Shown here: piece after piece, positions 46,667 through 55,976 of the stretch
Layout: every line of letters begins with the position of its first letter
How positions within the stretch are numbered: the stretch's first letter is position 1
Origin: Propionibacteriaceae bacterium
Lineage (GTDB): Bacteria; Actinomycetota; Actinomycetes; Propionibacteriales; Propionibacteriaceae
Reading direction: 5' to 3'
Assembly (NCBI GenBank): GCA_031262485.1
Contig: JAISHO010000008.1
Location: 25,302 to 89,301 of the forward strand
Length of the DNA: 64,000 bases
Made by a program: the position numbers and the translations under genes
The notes under the pieces: generated by a model
Told to the model about the DNA's origin: nothing
The model's database searches: none
The model's input: the letters and a program-made list of their open reading frames with translations, nothing else

Positions 46667-47580
46667 CCACCGCCACCCTCTCTCCGTCACGGGTCCCTCT
46701 CTCTCCAGCCACTCCGCCCTCACCGGTCATCCGGGCCGGGGCGGGGCCGGCGCCGACCTTGAACGGCCTGCTCACCCCCGGACCGACCCGGATCATGGGC
46801 ATCGTCAACGTGACCTCGGACTCCTTCTCCGACGGCGGGCGCTGGCTCGATCCCGACCAGGCCATCGCCCACGGCATCGACCTCATGAGCGAAGGCGCCG
46901 ACCTCATCGACATCGGCGCCGAATCGACTCGCCCGGGCGCCGCTCGGGTCCCGGCCGATGAAGAGTTGGCTCGACTCTTGCCCGTGGTGGCAGGTCTGTC
47001 CGCCGCCGGGGTGCCTGTCAGCGTCGACACGACGCGTTCGACGGTGGCGGCCGCCGCCATCCAGGCCGGAGCGCTCATCGTCAACGACGTGTCCGGGGGG
47101 TTGGCCGATCCTCGCATGTTGGCCACGGTGGCGTCGTCGCCGGCCGGCTACGTCGTCATGCACTGGCGCGAGTTCATGTCCGACGGCGCCCCGCGCACCT
47201 CTCCTTATAGCGCGGTCGTCTCGGAGGTCATCACCGAGGTCTCCCGGCGGGCCGAGGCGGCTCTGCGGGCCGGGATCGAACCGGAACGGCTCATCCTCGA
47301 CCCCGGCATCGGCTTCTCCAAGACCACCGAGGACAACTGGGCTCTCCTGCGTGCGGCCGATCGCTTCCAGCGCATCGGTCTGCCGGTGCTGTGGGGCGTC
47401 TCGCGCAAGGGTTTCCTCGCTGAGGCCTATCCCCGGGCGACGGAACCATCCGATCGCGACGCCGCCACCGTGGCCGTCACCACCTTGCTGGCGGCGCTCG
47501 GCGTCTGGGGGGTGCGCACCCACGAAGTCGCCAGCCAGCGCGCCGCCGTCGTCGTGGCCGGGCGGATGAGGCGGCCGTGA
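46663..47580 (+). CDS. folP: dihydropteroate synthase
   Basis: Couples dihydropterin pyrophosphate with p-aminobenzoate; target of sulfonamides. The TIM-barrel motifs are [44 protein letters not shown] and the C-terminal GVSRKGFL. 305 residues, with a Thr/Ser/Pro N-terminal extension of about 40 residues. ATG overlaps the folE stop; the stop overlaps the GTG of folBK. Confidence 0.95.
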   Translation: MTTATLSPSRVPLSPATPPSPVIRAGAGPAPTLNGLLTPGPTRIMGIVNVTSDSFSDGGRWLDPDQAIAHGIDLMSEGADLIDIGAESTRPGAARVPADEELARLLPVVAGLSAAGVPVSVDTTRSTVAAAAIQAGALIVNDVSGGLADPRMLATVASSPAGYVVMHWREFMSDGAPRTSPYSAVVSEVITEVSRRAEAALRAGIEPERLILDPGIGFSKTTEDNWALLRAADRFQRIGLPVLWGVSRKGFLAEAYPRATEPSDRDAATVAVTTLLAALGVWGVRTHEVASQRAAVVVAGRMRRP

Positions 47581-48683
47581 GTCTGCACCTCCCCTCGATC
47601 TCCTCCGATCCATCCGATTTCAGCGATCGCGGCGCCTCGGTCGCCTCGTCGAGGGTCGATCTCGTCGGCATCGAGGCGATCGGCCACCACGGGGTCTACG
47701 ACGAGGAGCGACGCGACGGGCAGCGTTTCGTCGCCGATGTCACCTGGTGGCTCGACACGCGGCCCGCCGCGGCGAGCGACGATCTGGCCCGCACGGTCGA
47801 TTACAGCGTCGTCGCCCGCCTCGTCCATGACATCCTGGCCGGGGAGCCGGCCGATCTCATCGAGACGGTGGCGGAACGGATCGCCGCCGCGGTCATCGAG
47901 CATTTCCCGGTCGAGCGGGTCGTCGTCACCGTGCACAAGCCCGAAGCCCCCCTCGGCCTGTCCATCGCCGACGTCCGGGTGACGATCGAGCGAGTCAGGC
48001 CCGCCCCTCCCGCCGTCGCCGATTTTGTCTTCGCCCCGGAGGTGGATCCGATCGCTGGCGACGACCTCCTCGTCATGGAGTCGGAGCCGAAGGGCCCCCC
48101 AGGCGGTGTCCTGCGCCGGATCGTCTGTTCGATCGGGTCGAACGTCGGCGACCGCCAATCCTGGCTCCAGTTCGCCGTCTCGGCCTGGGCGACGACCCCG
48201 GGCGTCGTCTCGCTCGTCGCGTCGTCGATCTATGAGACGGCCGCGGTCGGCGCCCTCGCGCAAGCCGATTTCCTCAACGCCGTCGTCATCCTCACTTGCG
48301 AATTGACCGCCGACGAGGCTCTCACGCGGGCGGAGGAGATCGAACGGGCGGCTGGGCGGACACGCATCGTGCCCCATGGGCCGCGCACGCTCGACATCGA
48401 CCTCATCGACGTCGCCGTCGTGGGGACCGACGGTCGGCTCTCGCCCGAACACCACGACACTCCTCGCTTGACGCTGCCGCATCCGCGCGCCCAGGCCCGG
48501 GCCTTCGTCCTCGTCCCCTGGGAGGAGATCGATCCCACCGCCCGTCTGAAGGATCGCCCGCTCGCCGCCTGGCTGGGCGAGGTCGCCGATCAGACGATCC
48601 GCTGGGTCGGAAACACCTTGTTCGTGCCGATGGAACAGCCGCCCGTGGTGGGGGAGGCGTTGCCGGGAGACGGCCAGCGATGA
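47577..48683 (+). CDS. folBK: bifunctional dihydroneopterin aldolase / hydroxymethyldihydropterin pyrophosphokinase
   Basis: FolB part (about residues 25-145): LVGIEAIGHHGVYDEERRDG, TVDYSVVARLVHDIL and IETVAERIA, with ERVVVTVHKPEAPL at its end. FolK part (about 180-345): CSIGSNVGDR, the PHGPRTLDIDLIDV catalytic loop and LPHPRAQARAFVLVPWEEI. Many actinobacteria have two genes; here a linker of about 35 residues joins them in one 368-residue protein. GTG 47577 overlaps the end of folP. Confidence 0.93.
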   Translation: MSLHLPSISSDPSDFSDRGASVASSRVDLVGIEAIGHHGVYDEERRDGQRFVADVTWWLDTRPAAASDDLARTVDYSVVARLVHDILAGEPADLIETVAERIAAAVIEHFPVERVVVTVHKPEAPLGLSIADVRVTIERVRPAPPAVADFVFAPEVDPIAGDDLLVMESEPKGPPGGVLRRIVCSIGSNVGDRQSWLQFAVSAWATTPGVVSLVASSIYETAAVGALAQADFLNAVVILTCELTADEALTRAEEIERAAGRTRIVPHGPRTLDIDLIDVAVVGTDGRLSPEHHDTPRLTLPHPRAQARAFVLVPWEEIDPTARLKDRPLAAWLGEVADQTIRWVGNTLFVPMEQPPVVGEALPGDGQR

Positions 48684-49162
48684 CGCGTTTGCCCCACACC
48701 GTCGTCGCCGGAGCCGCTCTCGTCGGAGCCGGAGCCGGTTGGGTGCTCGTGCAGGCCTGGCGGCTTCTCACAGGCCACGCCCCGACGCCAGGGTGGAGCA
48801 TCGCCGCTTTCTGTGCTCTCGTCGCCTTGGCCGGGTTCGTCTTGGCCTGGCTCTCCCATCAGCGCAACCATGTGCGCCACCAGCCGGCCGAGCCCCGTCG
48901 CGGCCTCGCCCTCGTCGCTTTCGCCCAGGCACTCATCGCCGGTGGCGCTGTGATGGCCGGATTATTCGCTGTCACCGCCGGATTGGCTATTCCCCGACTT
49001 GTCGTCGAAGCCGAGCGAACGCGTCTCCTCCATGGCGCCATCTGCTTTCTGACAGCAGTCGTCATGGTGGTGGCGGGGCGAATTCTCGAACGGGAATGCC
49101 AAACCGACCCGCACCGGCGGGGATCGGAATCCGGGCGGGGCGGGGACGACTCCGGGCAGTGA
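48680..49162 (+). CDS. DUF3180 family membrane protein
   Basis: A 160-residue actinobacterial protein with four hydrophobic helices in two pairs (TVVAGAALVGAGAGWVLVQ, IAAFCALVALAGFVLAWL, LVAFAQALIAGGAVMAGLFA and HGAICFLTAVVMVVAG). It regularly follows folK in the folate operon, as here (ATGA overlap). Function unknown; a small integral membrane protein linked to folate or envelope. Confidence 0.83.
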   Translation: MTRLPHTVVAGAALVGAGAGWVLVQAWRLLTGHAPTPGWSIAAFCALVALAGFVLAWLSHQRNHVRHQPAEPRRGLALVAFAQALIAGGAVMAGLFAVTAGLAIPRLVVEAERTRLLHGAICFLTAVVMVVAGRILERECQTDPHRRGSESGRGGDDSGQ

Positions 49163-49503
49163 CGGAATCATCCCTCCTCTTTTTTCGCGCCTCCGCGCCC
49201 CCGGAGGCCCCGCATCTATCTCCATGAATGGACGCCGGCGATTCAGCGGAATGAATATTTTGACGTGGGGTGAGGTTTCCATGAGTTTATGAGAAACATC
49301 TCCCGATGATTTGCGAATATTCTCTTCTCACTCTATGATTTCGGCTGTCAGCGGTTAACGCCGCGAAATAGATGTGGTGATAGTTTCTTCTCGGAGCCCT
49401 CCGGATGAGCACAGGGAAGAATACATCGGCCGGTCCCTCCGCCCGGGTTCCGCGCCACTAGACAGCAGTAATAGACGACGAAAGTCGCATTAAGGAGATC
49501 TTG
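49163..49503. other. lsr2 upstream region (341 bp) without a gene
   Basis: Contains a small stem GCCTCCG/CGGAGGC (49189-49208) that may end the folate operon, and then an AT-richer part (49250-49350, e.g. TGCGAATATTCTCTTCTCAC) likely holding the lsr2 promoter. AAGGAGA at 49492-49498 is the lsr2 ribosome site. No open frame is convincing. Confidence 0.5.
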
Positions 49504-49839
49504 ATGGCTAAGCACACACAGACCATTATCACTGACGACATGGACGGCACCGAAGGCGGCACGACGGTCAACTTCGCCTTCGAGGGCGTCGCTTACGAGA
49601 TTGATTTATCCGACGCGAACGCCGAGCGTCTGCGTTCCGAACTCAGTCCTTGGATCGAGAAGGCTCGTCCCGTTCGTAATGTCGCCAAGGCTCCGCGCAA
49701 CCGTCGCTCCGCGAGTGCGACGGATAAAGAGGCCCTCGCCGCCATGCGTGAATGGGGTCGTGACAACGGCTTTAAGGTCTCCGATCGCGGCCGCGTCTCG
49801 GCCGAGTTGCAGGAAGCTTACGCCAAGGCGCATAGCTGA
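49504..49839 (+). CDS. lsr2: nucleoid-associated xenogeneic silencer Lsr2
   Basis: H-NS-like protein of actinobacteria that binds and bridges AT-rich DNA and silences foreign genes. Residues 1-60 form the dimerisation domain (TQTIITDDMDG, VNFAFEGVAYEIDLS), residues 70-111 the DNA-binding domain, with the minor-groove RGR at 95-97 in SDRGRVSAELQEAY. 111 residues is the standard length. ATG 49504 has AAGGAGA at optimal spacing. The AT-rich genes of this window are natural target candidates. Confidence 0.95.
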   Translation: MAKHTQTIITDDMDGTEGGTTVNFAFEGVAYEIDLSDANAERLRSELSPWIEKARPVRNVAKAPRNRRSASATDKEALAAMREWGRDNGFKVSDRGRVSAELQEAYAKAHS

Positions 49840-49911
49840 CAGATGCGTCTGGGCTCTCGGCCTTTTCTCCTAGGAGAAGCCGATGAGAATCTTCGTCGCT
49901 GAATAGTATTG

Positions 49912-49971
49912 GCTGTGGCCATTCCCATCGTCCTGAATGAGAGGGATCGATTGGGAGTGGCCACAGCATTT
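49912..49971 (+). terminator. long hairpin terminator after lsr2
   Basis: GCTGTGGCCATTCCCA (49912-49927) pairs with TGGGAGTGGCCACAGC (49952-49967) with one mismatch and is followed by ATTTTG. Confidence 0.7.
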
Positions 49972-50419
49972 TGATGGATCCCACCTGTTGATCATTCCCA
50001 CGATTGGTCGAGTCCTCCGAAAGTCATCAAGAAATGGGAAACTGCCAATGGGTTCCCTTTACTCCTGATTAAAATAAGCATCGATAAAGTCTTGTGTGTT
50101 CTTGGGTGTCGTTCCGCCATCCGTGGCGGTGAACTCGCTTCGATCGGCCCGTCGGCCCCCATTCACCAGACGCTGTTGATGCGCTCCGGAGTTGTGTGAG
50201 GAATGTATCAATGCCCAGAAATCACTCGACGGGGGAGCAGGGTGGGCGCAAGGCCTCCCAAGGGGCGGGAATATCTCAGGGGAGGCCTCCGTTCACTAAG
50301 GTATCCCTCGGGGATCCGCGTGCGACAACGGCGGAATTCCGAGGGACGCCCTAGACTGACGATGTGCGTCACGACATGTTCCGCCACGGGGGTGGGCGTC
50401 GGACGCATGAGGAGAATGC
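49972..50419. other. clpC upstream region without a gene
   Basis: 448 bp of mixed composition. TAGACT at 50352-50357 is a possible -10 for clpC, giving a leader of about 55 bases; GAGGAG at 50408-50413 is the ribosome site. I see no clear HspR or ClgR operator by eye. Confidence 0.4.
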
Positions 50420-52936
50420 ATGTTTGAGAGATTCACGGATCGCGCTCGCAGGGTCGTCGTCCTAGCTCAGGACGAGGCCCGGATGCTCAACCATAATTAC
50501 ATTGGCACTGAGCACATCCTCTTGGGATTGATCCATGAGGGCGAGGGCATCGCCGCCAAGGCGCTCGAGTCGCTGGGGGTCACCCTCGACGCCGTGCGCG
50601 CTCAGGTCGAGGAGGTGATCGGCCACGGGCAGCAGGCGCCGTCCGGTCATATCCCCTTCACGCCCCGGGCTAAGCGGGTTTTAGAGTTGTCTCTGCGCGA
50701 GGCGCTGCAGCTCAACCACTCTTATATCGGGACGGAGCACATCCTGCTCGGCCTCGTCCGTGAGGGCGAGGGCGTGGCGGCCCAGGTGCTCATCAAGCTC
50801 GGCGCCGACCTCAACCGGGTCCGCGACGCCGTCTTGCAGTCTCTCTCCGGGCATCAGACGAAGCAGGCCGCCATGGCCGGCGCCCCGGAGAAACCGGCCA
50901 ACCAGCACTCGAAGATCCTCGACCAGTTCGGCCACAACCTCACCTCGGACGCCCGTGAGGGCAAGCTCGACCCGGTCATCGGGCGGCGCACCGAGATCGA
51001 GCGGGTCATGACGGTGCTGAGCCGCCGCACGAAGAACAACCCCGTCCTCATCGGGGAGCCCGGCGTCGGCAAGACCGCCGTCGTCGAGGGCTTGGCCCAG
51101 GCGATCGCCCGCGGCGAGGTCCCCGAGACGCTGCGCGACAAGCAGGTCTACAGCCTCGATCTGGGCGCGCTCGTGGCCGGGTCGCGCTATCGCGGTGATT
51201 TCGAGGAGCGCCTCAAGAAGGTGCTGGCCGAGATCAAGCAGCGCGGCGACGTCATGCTGTTCATCGACGAGATCCACACGCTCGTCGGCGCCGGCGCGGC
51301 CGAGGGCGCGATCGACGCCTCGAGCATGCTCAAGCCGATGCTGGCCCGCGGCGAGTTGCAAACGATCGGCGCCACGACGATCGACGAGTACCGCAAGTAC
51401 ATCGAGAAGGACGCCGCCCTGGAGCGCCGCTTCCAGCCGGTCCAGGTCTCCGAGCCGTCGATCGGGCTGACGATCGACATCCTCAAGGGCCTGCGCGATC
51501 GCTACGAAGCCCACCACAAGATCACCATCACCGACGCCGCGCTGGCGGCCGCCGCCCAGATGGCTGATCGATACATCTCCGATCGTTTCCTCCCCGACAA
51601 GGCGATCGACCTCATCGACGAAGCGGGCGCCCGGCTGCGCATCAAGCGCATGACGGCCCCGCCGACGCTGCGCGAGATCGACGAGAAGATCGCCCAGGTC
51701 CGCGTCGAGAAGGACGCCGCCATCGACGGCCAGAACTATGAGGCCGCCGCCGGTTTGCGCGATCAAGAGCAGAAGCTTTTGGCCGAGCGGCTCGAACTCG
51801 AGCAGCAGTGGAAACAGAACGAGGATCACATCCCGGCCGAGGTCGACGAGGAGCAGATCGCCGAGGTTCTCAGCTCGGCCACCGGCATTCCTGTCTTCAA
51901 GCTGACCGAGGAGGAGTCCTCCCGTCTGCTTCAGATGGAAGCGGAGCTGGGCAAGCGGATCATCGGGCAGACGGACGCCGTCAAGGCGCTGTCCCGTTCG
52001 ATTCGTCGTACCCGCGCCGGCCTCAAGGATCCGAAGCGTCCCTCCGGCTCGTTCATCTTCGCCGGCCCCTCAGGCGTCGGCAAGACGGAGCTGACGAAGG
52101 CGCTGACGGAGTTCCTCTTCGGAGACGAGGACGCCCTCATCACCCTCGACATGTCGGAGTACTCGGAGAAGCACACGGCCTCCCGGCTGTTCGGTTCCCC
52201 TCCCGGCTATGTCGGTTATGAAGAAGGCGGCCAGCTGACGGAGAAGGTGCGCCGTCGTCCGTTCTCGGTCGTCCTCTTCGACGAGGTCGAGAAGGCTCAC
52301 CCGGACATCTTCAACTCGCTCCTGCAGATCCTCGACGAGGGGCGTCTGACGGACGCGCAGGGCCGGGTCGTCGACTTCAAGAACACGATCATCGTCATGA
52401 CGACGAACCTCGGCACCCGCGACATCTCCAAGGCCGTCGGCCTCGGCTTCTCCGGCAAGGGAGACGCCACCTCGTCCTATGAGACGATGCGGGCCAAGGT
52501 CTCCGACGAGCTCAAGCAGCACTTCCGCCCCGAGTTCCTCAACCGGGTCGACGAGATCATCGTCTTCCACCAGTTGAGCCACGAGGAGATCGAGCGGATC
52601 GTCGACCTCATGGTCGCCCAGTTGGAGGAGCGCCTGCGCGATCGCGACATGGGCATCGAGCTGACGCCGGCCGCCAAGTCGCTCATCGCCGACCGCGGTT
52701 TCGATCCGGTCCTCGGCGCCAGGCCGTTGCGCCGGGCCATCCAACGCGACATCGAAGATGTGCTGGCGGAGAAGATCCTCTACGGCGAACTGCAAGCCGG
52801 CCAGGTCGTCCTCGTCGACGTCGCCCCGGAAGGGTCGGAGACCCCGTTCACCTTCACCGGAGCCGCCAAGACGACGATCCCCGACGGCCCCTTCGAAGAG
52901 CTGGCCCTCGGCGCCGCCAGCGGCGAAGGCGTCTAA
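50420..52936 (+). CDS. clpC: ATP-dependent Clp protease ATP-binding subunit ClpC
   Basis: Hsp100 unfoldase that feeds ClpP. Two N-terminal Clp repeats ([17 protein letters not shown] and [17 protein letters not shown]), AAA1 with GEPGVGKT and [15 protein letters not shown], a middle coiled coil with UVR-like segment, AAA2 with GPSGVGKTE and [15 protein letters not shown], and the ClpP-binding loop near GLGFSGKG. 838 residues. GGAGAATGC precedes ATG. Ends at a perfect terminator. Confidence 0.96.
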   Translation: MFERFTDRARRVVVLAQDEARMLNHNYIGTEHILLGLIHEGEGIAAKALESLGVTLDAVRAQVEEVIGHGQQAPSGHIPFTPRAKRVLELSLREALQLNHSYIGTEHILLGLVREGEGVAAQVLIKLGADLNRVRDAVLQSLSGHQTKQAAMAGAPEKPANQHSKILDQFGHNLTSDAREGKLDPVIGRRTEIERVMTVLSRRTKNNPVLIGEPGVGKTAVVEGLAQAIARGEVPETLRDKQVYSLDLGALVAGSRYRGDFEERLKKVLAEIKQRGDVMLFIDEIHTLVGAGAAEGAIDASSMLKPMLARGELQTIGATTIDEYRKYIEKDAALERRFQPVQVSEPSIGLTIDILKGLRDRYEAHHKITITDAALAAAAQMADRYISDRFLPDKAIDLIDEAGARLRIKRMTAPPTLREIDEKIAQVRVEKDAAIDGQNYEAAAGLRDQEQKLLAERLELEQQWKQNEDHIPAEVDEEQIAEVLSSATGIPVFKLTEEESSRLLQMEAELGKRIIGQTDAVKALSRSIRRTRAGLKDPKRPSGSFIFAGPSGVGKTELTKALTEFLFGDEDALITLDMSEYSEKHTASRLFGSPPGYVGYEEGGQLTEKVRRRPFSVVLFDEVEKAHPDIFNSLLQILDEGRLTDAQGRVVDFKNTIIVMTTNLGTRDISKAVGLGFSGKGDATSSYETMRAKVSDELKQHFRPEFLNRVDEIIVFHQLSHEEIERIVDLMVAQLEERLRDRDMGIELTPAAKSLIADRGFDPVLGARPLRRAIQRDIEDVLAEKILYGELQAGQVVLVDVAPEGSETPFTFTGAAKTTIPDGPFEELALGAASGEGV

Positions 52937-52953
52937 TCGCAGACCATCGACGA

Positions 52954-52994
52954 ACGACGGTGGGGACTCCTCAGGGGGTCCCCACCGTCGTTGT
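52954..52994 (+). terminator. clpC terminator
   Basis: Perfect 14-bp arms ACGACGGTGGGGAC and GTCCCCACCGTCGT (52954-52967 and 52978-52991), closely after the clpC stop; it may also serve the convergent small gene. Confidence 0.8.
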
Positions 52995-52995
52995 G

Positions 52996-53310
52996 TCAGC
53001 GTTGCCTCTTTGTGTTCATGACGCCGTCGGTCGCGTCGTACCATTCTTCGACCTTGCTGCGGAGGACGGCCAGGTCGTCCGCGTGGCGCTCGCCGCCAAG
53101 GCCGACGACGGCGTCGAGGAGAGCTTCCTCGTCCCGGACGGCCTGGGGGGCCTCGTGATCGTCGGGGGAATCTGGTGAGGCGGGGGAGTCGGCGGTGGTC
53201 GTCTCGGAATCATCCGGCCCGGCCGGCGGCAGCGAATCGTGCCCGCGATCGATCTGGAAGCCGCTCTCGTCGTGCCACCCGAACGTCTCAGCGATCCCGA
53301 AATCTGACAT
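52996..53310 (-). CDS. small acidic hypothetical protein
   Basis: A 104-residue protein, strongly acidic in the middle (GPDDSETTTADSPASPDSPD), with a C-terminal helical part LLDAVVGLGGERHADDLAVL and a basic end KRQR. GGGAGAAGT precedes the ATG, which supports translation. It lies convergent to clpC and divergent from citrate synthase. No family recognised. Confidence 0.55.
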   Translation of the reverse strand: MSDFGIAETFGWHDESGFQIDRGHDSLPPAGPDDSETTTADSPASPDSPDDHEAPQAVRDEEALLDAVVGLGGERHADDLAVLRSKVEEWYDATDGVMNTKRQR

Positions 53311-53529
53311 ACTTCTCCCTCGTTTTCGTAGAACAGCGGTGTGATAAATTCCATTCTACTTGAGCGCTCCGGCCTTCATCGGCGATGATTGAAGAAATGA
53401 AGAGCCCCCGGTTTCGGTCTCGCCCGATCGATCCCTTGGCGCTCGCGACGCGTCCACACGGACTGCCTCATGACTCCCGGGAGGCTGACCATCCCTCGTC
53501 AGCTCCCTCACGACGCGAAGGAGGCCCCG

Positions 53530-54873
53530 ATGGCAGAGCAAGAAACAGCGGTATTGATGTTGCCGGACGGCCGGCGCATCGACCTGCCCGTCGTCATCGG
53601 CTCGGAAGGCGAGCAGGCGGTCGATATCAGCGCCTTGAGAGCGGAGAGCGGATTCATCACTCTCGACGACGGTTACGCCAACACGGGGTCGTGCCGTTCC
53701 GCCATCACCTATATCGACGGCGAGCGGGGCATCTTGCGGTATCGCGGATATCCGATCGAGGAGATCGCCCGTCGCAGCTCGTTCACAGAGACGGCGCAGT
53801 TGCTCATCTGGGGCGAATTGCCCACCGCCGACGAACGTTCTCGGTTCAGCCAAATCCTCACCGATAATTCAGCTCTGCCCGAGGATTTCCGCCGTCACTT
53901 CGCCGGTTTCCCGCGCGACGCCCATCCGATGTCGATCATGTCCGCGATGATCAACGCCCTTCAGTCTTATGATCTGCCCGGCCTCATCATCGATTGTGAC
54001 GAGGAATTCGAACGCGTCGCCGCCTCGCTCATGTCGAAAGCCCGCACCATCGCCGCCGCAGCCTACAAATCCTCGATCTCCGAGCCGATCCAATATCCGC
54101 GCTACGACCTCAAGTACACGGAGAATTTCCTTCACATGATGTTCTCCCGCCCGCACCGCGAATACGTCGCCTCCGCCGAAGCCGCCCAGGCGCTCAATCT
54201 TTTCTTCATCCTCCACGCCGATCACGAGCAGAACTGTTCCACCTCGACCGTCCGCATGGTCGCTTCCGGGCAGGCCAATCTTTACGCCTCGGTCGCAGCC
54301 GGCGTCTGCGCCCTGTGGGGTCCTTTGCATGGCGGCGCCAACCAGGCCGTCATGGAAATGCTCACGGAATTGAGCCAAACCGGCCAATCCGCCCGTGATT
54401 ATCTGGAACGCGTCAAAGACCGCAAGAACAATATTCGCCTCATGGGCTTCGGGCATCGCGTCTACCGCAACTGGGACCCGCGCGCCCTCCTCCTCAAACA
54501 AGCCGCCGACGACCTCCTCGCCGCGATGCAGATCACCGACCGCCGCCTCGACCTCGCCCGTGAGCTTGAAGAGATCGCCCTCCACGACGACTACTTCGTC
54601 GCCCGTCGGCTTTATCCCAACGTCGACTTCTACTCCGGCATCATCCTCACCGCTCTCGGCATCCCCACCGAGATGTTCCCCGTCCTGTTCTCCATCGGCC
54701 GCATGCCCGGCTGGATCGCCAACTGGAAAGAACTCCACGACGACCCGAAGCAGCGGATTTACCGCCCCCGCCAGATCTACACCGGCTCCCCGTCGCGCCC
54801 CTGGATCTCCACCTTCAAACGCGAACCCGTCAACGAGATGACCGGCAGCTTCCGCTTCCAAATCGCCGCCTGA
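53530..54873 (+). CDS. gltA: citrate synthase (type II)
   Basis: Condenses oxaloacetate and acetyl-CoA. ITYIDGERGILRYRGYPIEE is the N-terminal signature; the active site His is in FILHADHEQNCSTSTVRMV, with GPLHGGANQAV and FGHRVYRNWDPR, and Asp in YPNVDFYSGIIL. 447 residues, with the N-terminal beta domain of type II hexameric enzymes. AAGGAGG lies 6 bases before ATG 53530. Followed by tRNA-Met. Confidence 0.96.
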   Translation: MAEQETAVLMLPDGRRIDLPVVIGSEGEQAVDISALRAESGFITLDDGYANTGSCRSAITYIDGERGILRYRGYPIEEIARRSSFTETAQLLIWGELPTADERSRFSQILTDNSALPEDFRRHFAGFPRDAHPMSIMSAMINALQSYDLPGLIIDCDEEFERVAASLMSKARTIAAAAYKSSISEPIQYPRYDLKYTENFLHMMFSRPHREYVASAEAAQALNLFFILHADHEQNCSTSTVRMVASGQANLYASVAAGVCALWGPLHGGANQAVMEMLTELSQTGQSARDYLERVKDRKNNIRLMGFGHRVYRNWDPRALLLKQAADDLLAAMQITDRRLDLARELEEIALHDDYFVARRLYPNVDFYSGIILTALGIPTEMFPVLFSIGRMPGWIANWKELHDDPKQRIYRPRQIYTGSPSRPWISTFKREPVNEMTGSFRFQIAA

Positions 54874-54916
54874 GCCCATGATGACCTAGACTCAACAACG
54901 CGATGTCGCAGACTAC

Positions 54917-54990
54917 GGGGCGGTAGCTCAGCTGGTCAGAGCAGGGGACTCATAATCCCTTGGTCGCGGGTTCGAGCCCCGCCCGCCCTA
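54917..54990 (+). tRNA. tRNA with CAU anticodon, probably elongator tRNA-Met
   Basis: Complete 74-base cloverleaf: acceptor GGGGCGG/CCGCCCT, D-arm AGCTC..GAGC, anticodon loop CTCATAA (CAU at 54951-54953), T-arm GCGGG-TTCGAGC-CCCGC, discriminator A. CCA is not encoded. The CAU anticodon also fits tRNA-Ile2, but the overall sequence is closer to elongator Met of actinobacteria. Accessory DNA follows directly, so it may be an integration site. Confidence 0.88.
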
Positions 54991-54993
54991 CTG

Positions 54994-55018
54994 TGAAAGC
55001 GGACTATGTCCGCTTTCA
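54994..55018 (+). terminator. hairpin directly after tRNA-Met
   Basis: TGAAAGCGGA (54994-55003) and TCCGCTTTCA (55009-55018) are perfect arms with a 5-base loop, starting 4 bases after the tRNA. A likely tRNA terminator. Confidence 0.7.
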
Positions 55019-55047
55019 TCGGACCAGGTCACACTAGGAGTGTTGGT

Positions 55048-55133
55048 CCGGGGGTCCAACCCCCGGAGCCCCGGGAGGGGGTTTACCTTGGGCTGGGTTT
55101 GCGGATAAGTTTGGCCCCCCGGAGCCCCGAGGG
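55048..55133 (-). repeat. GC-rich palindromic repeats, copies 5 and 6
   Basis: CCGGGGGTCCAACCCCCGG (55048-55066) followed by AGCCCC is the inverse of copy 4 at 26804-26832. A half copy, CCCCCCGGAGCCCCGAGGG, lies at 55115-55133. They sit between tRNA-Met and the HIRAN gene. Confidence 0.6.
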
Positions 55134-55166
55134 AGTGGTGGCGAGTGGTAGCGGGGCTCGAACCCG

Positions 55167-55976
55167 TTATCCCGCTGCTAACTTCCACTCTCCGCGCGGG
55201 TCGAAACTGAAGTTTGGCGGGGCTTCTACCTTGACCTCGACGACGATACGTGAGCCTAAGGGAACCTGCGGTCCGCCCACCGCTACCGCTCGGACGCGTT
55301 TGCTCCTCTGTGAAAGGAGCAGCGTCCTTACTGCTCGGGACACCACCTGGGGCACGTAACCGAGCGGAACGCCAGTCGACGTGACGATGAGGGCATCAGG
55401 ATCGTGCTCGTTGCCTTCCTCGTGAAGAAGAACGAGTTTGTCTCCTTCTCTGAGCTGATCTACCGCCTTGTCCCGTTCTTCGCGGGTGCACTGAATGTGA
55501 ATCCCTTCACACATTCTCATAGGACCAGGGATGTGCCGGGTGCCGTGAAGAAGGAAACGTGTTGTGGCAATTCCTTGATGATCGACTGTCGGCATCTCCA
55601 TGACTCGGACGCCGTCACCTTGACGTCTTCCCCCTAGCCTGACAAGTTGCTCCCAAGGAGTCGCTTCCGAACTGATCCCGAGTTCAGCGATGCTTTCCCT
55701 AAAATCGCGTCGGGCAGGATCAAAAATCCGTTGTGCAAATAGAAGTGGTATGTTGTAGCTCTCGTAAAGTTGGTCGAAATCTGGGAAACCGAGGAGTGGA
55801 CGCATCCCCATCGACGATGCCCCTGTGACATACCCGAACCGATACCGTCCATCGTGAAGGAACAATCTCCCGACAGGGACGATTGAACGTGTATGGATGT
55901 TCTGCCAGAGGACGAGGAGTTCTCGCACATCCGTAGCTCCTGCGAGATCCTTATCTCTGACCGCAGTCGATGGCAT
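55167..55976 (-). CDS. HIRAN domain protein with an N-terminal HipA-N-like region
   Basis: A 269-residue protein. Residues 25-125 (VPVGRLFLHDGRYRFGYV, RPLLGFPDFDQLYES) look like the N-terminal coupling subdomain of HipA-type kinases. Residues about 160-245 form a HIRAN fold: GTRHIPGPMRMCEGI, LREGDKLVLLHEEGNEHDPD and VPLGYVPQVVSRAV. HIRAN domains bind DNA ends or stalled forks in other proteins. Its start overlaps the end of the upstream kinase gene by 26 bp, so the two are translated together. This could be the antitoxin or sensor of a HipA-like module. Function is inference. Confidence 0.65.
   Translation of the reverse strand: MPSTAVRDKDLAGATDVRELLVLWQNIHTRSIVPVGRLFLHDGRYRFGYVTGASSMGMRPLLGFPDFDQLYESYNIPLLFAQRIFDPARRDFRESIAELGISSEATPWEQLVRLGGRRQGDGVRVMEMPTVDHQGIATTRFLLHGTRHIPGPMRMCEGIHIQCTREERDKAVDQLREGDKLVLLHEEGNEHDPDALIVTSTGVPLGYVPQVVSRAVRTLLLSQRSKRVRAVAVGGPQVPLGSRIVVEVKVEAPPNFSFDPRGEWKLAAG

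Noticed and set aside
49860..49880. Palindrome TTCTCCTAGGAGAA after lsr2 as an operator
   Set aside because: It lies just downstream of lsr2 before a terminator; nothing links it to a promoter.
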